Assembly: GCA_028819675.1 (NCBI GenBank)
Contig: JAPPKT010000076.1
Location: forward strand, 1-12,255
Length of the DNA: 12,255 nt
Source of the DNA: Caldilineaceae bacterium
GTDB taxonomy: Bacteria > Chloroflexota > Anaerolineae > Caldilineales > Caldilineaceae
Reading direction: 5' to 3'
Shown here: piece after piece, positions 7,349 through 12,255 of the stretch
Numbering within the stretch: position 1 is the stretch's first letter
How the letters are laid out: each line of letters starts with the position of its first letter
The notes under the pieces: model-generated
Databases searched by the model: none
The model's input: the letters and a program-made list of their open reading frames with translations, nothing else
Told to the model about the DNA's origin: nothing
Position numbers and translations under genes: made by a program

Positions 7349-8068
7349 ATGAATAAGTGGACAAGAGGAACCTTGATCGTAGCGATGATTCTGCTCCTCA
7401 CGGCATGTGGTAGGAGCGACCCAAATCCGGCAGCAGAAGCATCGGAACCGGTCGAAAACGTCTTGCAGGAAAGCAATTCCGGAAACACAGCTCAACAGCG
7501 CCCATCCGTGCTGACGAGCGCCTTCGAAGGGGCCCTACCCCCGATGAACCAGCTCGTTCTGGGAATCATGCTCTTGGAAGAGTCCGACAATGCAATTACC
7601 CCAGAGCAGGCAGCCTCAATGCTGGTTCTGTGGCAGGCGCTTCAGAGCGGAACGATACAGAACCAGACGGAGCGGGCCGCCATATTGACCCAGATCGAGG
7701 GGACGCTGACGCAAGCCCAGATTGAGGAAATCGGCGCCATGCAACTTACCTTCACCGACATGAACAAATGGGCCCAGGAAAATGGCATCGAGTTGCCACA
7801 GTTCGGACAGGGTCCGGGTCAGGGAGGTCAGGGCGGCCGAGGCGGCATTTTTGCCGACATGTCTGAAGAAGAAAGGGCTGAATTCAGGCAGGAGATGCAG
7901 GCTCTGTCACCTGAAGAGCGACAAGAACGACTACGAGAAATGGGCGTTGAAATTCCTGAAGGCGGCCTTCGAGGCCGGGGCGGCGGAGGAGGACCTGGCG
8001 GGGCAGGGCGGTTTGGCTTTCTCATGGCGCCACTGATCGAGCTGCTCGAGTCAAAGGCTGCCTTCTAG
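7349..8068 (+). CDS. Glycine-rich lipoprotein of unknown function
   Basis: A 239-residue lipoprotein that I cannot assign to a named family. Signal peptide 1-19 ends in lipobox LTAC with Cys20, followed by a disordered linker (21-55). A helical part (about 60-146) contains ITPEQAASML and LTQAQIEEI. Then come a Gly/Gln-rich stretch (152-166), a charged helix with MSEEERAEF (171-179) and LSPEERQER (186-194), a second Gly/Arg stretch (208-221) and a short hydrophobic tail. The LTxxQ/SPEER-style segments recall Spy/CpxP periplasmic sensors and chaperones, but this is resemblance only. ATG at 7349 has AGAGGGGAG seven bases upstream. It sits between the two-component genes and the adaptor (48 bp), so it may be a sensor-modulating or exporter-accessory protein controlled by the two-component pair; that role is inferred. 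Confidence 0.8.
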   Translation: MNKWTRGTLIVAMILLLTACGRSDPNPAAEASEPVENVLQESNSGNTAQQRPSVLTSAFEGALPPMNQLVLGIMLLEESDNAITPEQAASMLVLWQALQSGTIQNQTERAAILTQIEGTLTQAQIEEIGAMQLTFTDMNKWAQENGIELPQFGQGPGQGGQGGRGGIFADMSEEERAEFRQEMQALSPEERQERLREMGVEIPEGGLRGRGGGGGPGGAGRFGFLMAPLIELLESKAAF

Positions 8069-8116
8069 ACTGGTTTCTTCGGAATCCCTCTTGTTGGCGG
8101 GAATCGGGGGCTACCC

Positions 8117-9640
8117 ATGAAGTCAATTCTCCTTAGTCTGCTGACATTAGCCGTCTTCGGGACTGGCGCGTATTACGGGTACAACACCTACTTTGTGACC
8201 CAGGAACCGGATGTCATCGCGCCTGAACTGCAGACGGCACAGGTGCGCCGCGGCGACCTCGTACTGACAGCCGGCGGCATTGGCACGCTTTTTGCCGGCG
8301 AGGAAACACAGGTCGGGTTCAGGAGCAGCGGCATCGTAAGCAGCATAGCCGCCCAGGTCGGAGATCAGGTCGATGCCGATCAGATCCTGGCTACCTTGGA
8401 GTATGATTCAACCCTGAACTCGCAACTCATCTCGGCCCAAATCAACCTGCGCCTTGCCGAGATCGCCCTGATAGAACTGACCGGCGAAGTAAGCGCAGCA
8501 GATCTAGCCGCCGCGCAATCGGGCCTTGCGGCCGCGCAGGCCGAATATGACCGCCTGGTCGCGCCGCCCACTGCTGAGGAAGTCAACGCCGCGCGCAGCG
8601 AACTCAATAGCGCCCAGAGTGCTCTCAACACGCTGCTGGCAGGCCCCACACAGGACACGCTCACCAGCCTGCAGGCCGACTTGAAATCAGCCGAAGTCGC
8701 CCTTGCCGAAGCCCAGTCGGCCTACGACAGAGTTGCCTGGCGTAACGACGTCGGCAGAACCTCGCAGGCAGCCGATCTACAATCTGCCACGCTCGCCTAC
8801 GAGAAGGCCCTGGCGCAGTACAACATCGGCGCAGCCGGAGCCTCCGAAGACCAGATCGAATCCGCAAGAGCACGGGTCTTGCAGGCGCAAAATACGCTCA
8901 ACCTCCTGCTTCAGGATGCCGACCAGCTCGACGTGGCTGCCGCCCGGGCCAAAGTGGAGCAGAACCGCGCCGGGCTGGAAGACCTGTTGGACGGCCCAAG
9001 CGCAGAAGAGCTGGAACGAGCCGAACTCGCCGTAGAACAGGCGCGACTCACCGCCCAGGACGTGCAACGCGAAATCGAGGGCGGCGCCATTCGCGCCCCG
9101 ATAGCAGGAGTCGTCACCTCTGTTGCAGTGCAGTCAGGTGACTCGGTCTCTATGGGCCCGATTATCGGTCTGGCGGACACCGAGACCGCACAGGTCCGAT
9201 TCTGGATCGAAGAGTTGGACATTTCCGCGGCCGTGCCCGGATTTCCCGTCAGTATCATCTTCGAGGCCTTCCCTGAGTTTACCTATACAGGAAACATTAC
9301 GCGGGTCGAACCGGCCCTGGTCGATGTCGACGGGGCCTCCGCAATTCAGTCGTGGGCCAGTATCGACATGACCCAGCACCCGGCTCCGCTGCTTTTCGGC
9401 ATGAACGCCGAGGTGGAGATTATCGCCGGAGAAGCTCGCAATGCGCTACTCGTGCCTGTCCAGGCCCTGAGAGAGATAAGTCCCGGGCAATTCGCTGTCT
9501 TCGTTGTTGGCCCGAGAGATGAACTGGAATTCCGGCCCGTTCAAGTAGGCCTGCGGAACTTCGTCAGTGCCGAGATCCTTTCCGGGCTGGAAGAAGGGGA
9601 AACCATCAGCACCGGCGATGCCCAGGTTGGGAACAACTGA
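8117..9640 (+). CDS. MacA/HlyD-type adaptor (membrane fusion protein)
   Basis: A 507-residue extracytoplasmic adaptor anchored by an N-terminal hydrophobic segment (about 4-26) without a lipobox. The first half-lipoyl motif is at about 66-94 (GIVSSIAAQVGDQVDADQIL), followed by a very long Ala/Leu/Gln-rich coiled-coil region (about 105-320). The second half-lipoyl motif is at 323-346 (AIRAPIAGVV, then SGDSVS), then a beta-barrel (about 355-440) and a membrane-proximal domain to 505 (LLVPVQAL at 444-451). The hairpin is much longer than in E. coli MacA and built from about six imperfect units ending in GPT/GPS/PPT. It would couple the ATPase-permease pair downstream to substrate capture or an outer channel; in a monoderm it would act like YknX. 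The start has only a weak G-rich ribosome-binding site. The family call is firm, the substrate unknown. Confidence 0.92.
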   Translation: MKSILLSLLTLAVFGTGAYYGYNTYFVTQEPDVIAPELQTAQVRRGDLVLTAGGIGTLFAGEETQVGFRSSGIVSSIAAQVGDQVDADQILATLEYDSTLNSQLISAQINLRLAEIALIELTGEVSAADLAAAQSGLAAAQAEYDRLVAPPTAEEVNAARSELNSAQSALNTLLAGPTQDTLTSLQADLKSAEVALAEAQSAYDRVAWRNDVGRTSQAADLQSATLAYEKALAQYNIGAAGASEDQIESARARVLQAQNTLNLLLQDADQLDVAAARAKVEQNRAGLEDLLDGPSAEELERAELAVEQARLTAQDVQREIEGGAIRAPIAGVVTSVAVQSGDSVSMGPIIGLADTETAQVRFWIEELDISAAVPGFPVSIIFEAFPEFTYTGNITRVEPALVDVDGASAIQSWASIDMTQHPAPLLFGMNAEVEIIAGEARNALLVPVQALREISPGQFAVFVVGPRDELEFRPVQVGLRNFVSAEILSGLEEGETISTGDAQVGNN

Positions 9641-9648
9641 GCGCTTGG

Positions 9649-9670
9649 GGTAGCCGCCTTGCTGGCTGCC
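9649..9670 (+). other. Small hairpin between adaptor and ATPase genes
   Basis: GGTAGCC (9649-9655) can pair with GGCTGCC (9664-9670), with one G-U pair and an 8-base loop, in the 49-bp gap between two genes that should be co-transcribed. No T-run follows, so it is not an intrinsic terminator. It might affect mRNA stability, or be chance. Confidence 0.2.
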
Positions 9671-9689
9671 TGACTGCCTTGAGGACGAC

Positions 9690-10406
9690 ATGAACGAGCT
9701 TGTCATTGACATCACCAATATGACAAAGACCTACGGCGAAGGTGATATCGCCGTCCATGCTCTGAGCGGGTTGGACTTGCAGGTTGAAAGGGGCGAATTC
9801 GTCGCCATCATGGGGCCTTCGGGATCCGGCAAGTCCACGCTCATGAACATAATTGGCTGCCTGGACCGCGCGACGAGCGGTCTATACATTCTTGACGGCG
9901 AAGACGTCAGCAGCCTCAATCGCGATCAACTGGCATCCGTGCGCAACCGCAAAATAGGATTCGTCTTTCAGTCATACAATCTCCTGCCTCGCCTGAGCGC
10001 ACGCAAGAATGTGATGCTACCGATGATGTACAACGGCTTTCAGAACTGGAGCGAAGATCAACGCAGCGACAGGGCCTCGGAGCTGCTGGATCTTGTTGGC
10101 TTGGGCGATCGTCTTCATCACCTGCCCACCGAACTGTCTGGTGGACAACAGCAGCGGGTAGCCATTGCCCGCGCGTTGATCAATGACCCCTCTCTCCTTC
10201 TGGCCGACGAGCCTACAGGGAACCTTGATTCCCACTCCAGCACCGAGATTATGGGCGTATTTCATCGGATACATGGCCAGGGAGCCACGATCGTGATGGT
10301 AACACATGAATCGGAAAGAGCGCGTGAGGCTGGCCGTGTCGTCAATGTTCTGGACGGACAGGTCGTCGCTCCCCAGTCACAAATTGACCGAGTGGCAGTA
10401 ACTTGA
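9690..10406 (+). CDS. MacB/LolD-type ABC transporter ATPase
   Basis: A 238-residue cytosolic ATPase. It has Walker [10 protein letters not shown] (42-50), Q-loop Gln94, signature LSGGQQQR (149-156), Walker B LLLADE (169-174, catalytic Glu174), D-loop GNLD (177-180) and H-loop His206. The line [20 protein letters not shown] (92-111) is typical of the MacB/LolD/FtsE subgroup, which powers mechanotransmission-type exporters rather than classic through-membrane pumps. All catalytic elements are intact. ATG at 9690 has GAGG five bases upstream. It follows the adaptor by 49 bp and precedes the permease by 79 bp. ATPase and permease are separate genes, as in YknY/YknZ systems, not fused as in E. coli MacB. 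Confidence 0.96.
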   Translation: MNELVIDITNMTKTYGEGDIAVHALSGLDLQVERGEFVAIMGPSGSGKSTLMNIIGCLDRATSGLYILDGEDVSSLNRDQLASVRNRKIGFVFQSYNLLPRLSARKNVMLPMMYNGFQNWSEDQRSDRASELLDLVGLGDRLHHLPTELSGGQQQRVAIARALINDPSLLLADEPTGNLDSHSSTEIMGVFHRIHGQGATIVMVTHESERAREAGRVVNVLDGQVVAPQSQIDRVAVT

Positions 10407-10485
10407 CTTTTCTTGAATTCGCTTAGGGCCAACTGCCTTCGCACCTGGTCGAAGAAGAAAACCTGTCAGAGAGGAGAAACTGCAC

Positions 10486-11805
10486 ATGCTGCAGGACTCT
10501 ATCACAACTGCCCCTTTGGGCAGACAGAGGCTGGAGGATGATTCCTTCAAAGATTTGCACGGGATGACCCTCCCCAACGCCTTTCGCGTCGCCTGGGAAG
10601 GCGTGATGCTGAATAAGCTGCGTTCTTTCCTCACTACTTTGGGCATCATCATCGGCGTCGCCGCCGTAATCATAATGCTTGCTGTCAGTGCCGGCGCCGA
10701 GGCTGAGATCGAGGACCAGATCAGCGGGCTCGGCGCAAATCTGATTTTGGTAACGCCCTTTCGCAGTTTCGGCGGCGTTCGCGGCGCTGGAGGCCCCAGG
10801 GGAGGTCCGGGAGGGATAACTACCTTCACCTACGATGAGGTTGTTTTCCTGTCACAGAATTTAAGCGATATCAGCGGTGTGTCATTGGAACAAAGCACTA
10901 CGCAGACGGTCAAGGGTGGTGCTGCAACATTGAACAGCGTTTCTGTGGTTGGCGTAACGGCAGACTTTCTGGAAGTTCGCGACTACTCGATTGGGCAGGG
11001 CCGCTTCTTCACTCACGCCGAGAACGAGGCCATTCAGCGTGTCGCAATACTGGGCGCAGGCATTGCCGAAGACCTCTTCGAAGGGGTTGACCCCATTGGG
11101 CAGCAGGTGCGAATCGGCTCCTCACGATTTACGGTTATCGGCGTCATGGCCGAACAAGGCGTCGTCGGCGCGACCGACAATGACGGTCGCATTTACATTC
11201 CCGCCTCTGTCGTCTTCAAAAAGTTTGGCGGCTCCGGTTTTGGCGGCGACCGCGTTCGTATGATCCTGGTTAAGGCGGAAAATGGCGACGTGATGGACGG
11301 CGTAATGGAGCAGATAACGTCTCTCCTCGCCGGGCGCCGTCAGATCGATCCGGCCGAGCCCAATTTCGGAGTGCGAACCCAGCAGGACATCGTCGATGCA
11401 CGGGCCTCTACCACGGCCGCATTTCGCAGTCTGCTCGCTTGGGTGGCGGCAGTTTCACTCGTCGTGGGCGGCATCGGCATCATGAACATAATGCTCGTCA
11501 GCGTGACCGAAAGGACGCGCGAGATCGGTCTCCGCCAAGCGCTCGGCGCACGCCCGCGCGACGTACAGCGTCAGTTTCTGCTCGAAGCCGTGATGCTCAG
11601 CCTGGTTGGCGGATTGGCGGGCCTGATCGTAGGCGTGGGCGGTTCTTTCGTCTTCGGAGAGTTGGGAGGCATGCGTACCGAGCTTGTACCCCTGTCCTTG
11701 CCGCTGGCATTTGGCGCATCGGCCGCTGTCGGCATATTCTTCGGCTACTATCCGGCCACGCAGGCCGCGCAGCTTGATCCAATTGAAGCCCTGCGCCGGG
11801 AGTGA
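10486..11805 (+). CDS. MacB/FtsX-family ABC transporter permease
   Basis: A 439-residue permease. Layout: cytoplasmic N-tail; NKLRSFLTTLGIIIGV leading into TM1 (about 47-69); a large extracytoplasmic MacB_PCD-like domain (about 70-310); then the FtsX core with TM2 (about 317-339), coupling-helix segment TERTREIGLRQALGA (341-355), TM3 (365-389) and TM4 (402-424), ending in the family's PATQAAQLDPIEALRRE. Four membrane segments match type VII ABC exporters. A glycine/arginine-rich loop at 96-110 of the outer domain resembles the Gly-rich stretches of the lipoprotein encoded at 7349-8068. ATG at 10486 has AGAGGAG nine bases upstream; Met27 would give a more usual N-terminus but lacks a comparable ribosome-binding site. 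It works with the ATPase at 9690 and the adaptor at 8117. Confidence 0.95.
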   Translation: MLQDSITTAPLGRQRLEDDSFKDLHGMTLPNAFRVAWEGVMLNKLRSFLTTLGIIIGVAAVIIMLAVSAGAEAEIEDQISGLGANLILVTPFRSFGGVRGAGGPRGGPGGITTFTYDEVVFLSQNLSDISGVSLEQSTTQTVKGGAATLNSVSVVGVTADFLEVRDYSIGQGRFFTHAENEAIQRVAILGAGIAEDLFEGVDPIGQQVRIGSSRFTVIGVMAEQGVVGATDNDGRIYIPASVVFKKFGGSGFGGDRVRMILVKAENGDVMDGVMEQITSLLAGRRQIDPAEPNFGVRTQQDIVDARASTTAAFRSLLAWVAAVSLVVGGIGIMNIMLVSVTERTREIGLRQALGARPRDVQRQFLLEAVMLSLVGGLAGLIVGVGGSFVFGELGGMRTELVPLSLPLAFGASAAVGIFFGYYPATQAAQLDPIEALRRE

Positions 11806-11882
11806 ACATCTGGCAGGTCTTTTCCCGTACGTCTCCCCCCTGATGTTTCGGACCACGGCAATTTAAAGAAAGGTATGTTCCC

Positions 11883-12194
11883 GTGATGAGTCCCCCAGCC
11901 ACGAAAGTAACCCTCATTGGACTGTCCTTAATCCTGGCGGCACTGGTACTGAGCGCATGCCCGGGCGCCGCCCCCCTGCAGGGGGCGCCTTGTCCTTCCC
12001 AGCCTGAGCAGTCAGCCGGCACGTCAATTGAGACGTCTACAACCGCAGAAACCCCTGGCGACACAGCCCTTACACTCGAAAAGATCAATCTCAACCACAT
12101 GACGAGAGACGAGCTTCAGAGTACGATTCCAGACTTCGGGTCTCGAATGGTCAGTTCCCATCCCTGTTTCCGCCAGAATAAGCGCCTTCTCTGA
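11883..12194 (+). CDS. Truncated ComEA-like helix-hairpin-helix lipoprotein
   Basis: A 103-residue ORF with a lipoprotein signal (hydrophobic residues 11-22, lipobox LSAC, Cys26), a Ser/Thr/Pro-rich linker (27-64) and then LEKINLNHMTRDELQSTIPD (65-84) followed by FGSRMV. This is the first hairpin of a ComEA-type DNA-binding helix-hairpin-helix. Family proteins continue with a second helix and further sequence. Here the tail after Val90 (SSHPCFRQNKRLL) shows no family resemblance and ends in TGA at 12192-12194, next to a tandem repeat. I searched the other two frames by eye and did not recover the missing half. GTG at 11883 (spacing 9 from AAGAAAGG) or ATG at 11886 could be the start. It may be a pseudogene or a remnant cut by an inserted repeat; any DNA-binding function is doubtful. 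Confidence 0.6.
   Translation: MMSPPATKVTLIGLSLILAALVLSACPGAAPLQGAPCPSQPEQSAGTSIETSTTAETPGDTALTLEKINLNHMTRDELQSTIPDFGSRMVSSHPCFRQNKRLL
11972..11985. repeat. 14-bp perfect GC palindrome inside the lipoprotein ORF
   Basis: Five C, TGCA and five G form a perfect palindrome just after the lipobox cysteine codon. Further pairing between GGCGCC at 11964-11969 and GGCGCC at 11984-11989 could extend it into a strong hairpin. No T-run follows, so it is not a standard terminator. Confidence 0.6.
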
Positions 12195-12220
12195 CCACTA
12201 ACCACTAACCACTAACTACT
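12194..12220. repeat. 7-bp tandem repeat with stops in all six frames
   Basis: Three exact copies of ACCACTA (12194-12214) are followed by a degenerate partial copy, ACTACT. Because the period is 7, TAA falls in each of the three forward frames (12199, 12206, 12213), and TAG on the minus strand likewise falls in all three frames. It begins at the last base of the truncated lipoprotein's stop codon. Confidence 0.8.
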
Positions 12221-12236
12221 GCAGTTCTGGGCGGTC

Positions 12237-12251
12237 GGGCCTATTCGGCCC
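12237..12251. other. Short hairpin at the right edge
   Basis: GGGCC (12237-12241), loop TATTC and GGCCC (12247-12251) form a 5-bp GC stem. The window ends four bases later, so it cannot be seen whether a T-run follows. It may be the start of a terminator or part of a dispersed repeat together with the tandem repeat before it. Confidence 0.35.
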
Positions 12252-12255
12252 TCCC

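Noticed and set aside
10564..10566. Internal ATG (Met27) as the true permease start
   Set aside because: It would give a more typical N-terminus, but the ribosome-binding site before ATG 10486 (AGAGGAG, spacing 9) is much stronger.
1..12255. CRISPR array, tRNA, rRNA, insertion sequence or phage genes
   Set aside because: No spaced direct repeats, cloverleaf, rRNA-like stretch, transposase or phage protein was seen on either strand.

Overview
The window reads as a piece of a free-living, moderately GC-rich bacterium, most probably a Chloroflexota (Caldilineae/Anaerolineae-like) or a related monoderm lineage. This is inferred from the mix of gene families: an F420-type PPOX-fold enzyme, a fused A+B CoA-transferase, three lipoproteins with short LTAC/LSAC lipoboxes, and a BaeS-like kinase beside a MacAB-type exporter. 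No rRNA or marker gene is present, so the taxonomy is tentative. Both ends look like contig edges: a C/G homopolymer palindrome at the left, and a 7-bp tandem repeat followed by a hairpin at the right.

Left half, minus strand (4763 down to 434): a tight five-gene operon, in transcription order DinB-like metalloprotein, PcaF-like thiolase, fused 3-oxoacid CoA-transferase, a lipoprotein intradiol ring-cleavage dioxygenase, and an Rv2061-type F420-dependent oxidoreductase. Spacings are 5 bp, a 4-bp overlap with a TTG start, 54 bp and 27 bp. Thiolase plus CoA-transferase can convert 3-oxoadipate to succinyl-CoA and acetyl-CoA, or acetoacetate to two acetyl-CoA. The dioxygenase points to aromatic-ring cleavage, but it appears to be outside the membrane and the intermediate pathway enzymes are absent. 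Positions 1-433, downstream of the operon, hold no gene I can support.

Centre (4764-5165): a 402-bp divergent intergenic region with a candidate promoter on each strand.

Right half, plus strand (5166-11805): an OmpR-family response regulator and a BaeS-like histidine kinase that abut with no gap. After 137 bp come a glycine-rich lipoprotein of unknown function with Spy/CpxP-like short motifs, a MacA/HlyD-type adaptor with a long repetitive coiled-coil region, a MacB-type ATPase and a MacB/FtsX-type permease. The simplest reading is a self-contained envelope-stress or drug-efflux module: the two-component system senses an extracytoplasmic signal and controls the lipoprotein and the tripartite exporter. 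Last comes a short lipoprotein ORF carrying only the first half of a ComEA-like helix-hairpin-helix. It stops next to the 7-bp repeat and looks truncated.

The least explained parts are the glycine-rich lipoprotein embedded in the two-component/exporter locus, the lipoprotein dioxygenase inside an otherwise cytosolic CoA-thioester operon, and the repeat that places stops in all six frames at the right edge.
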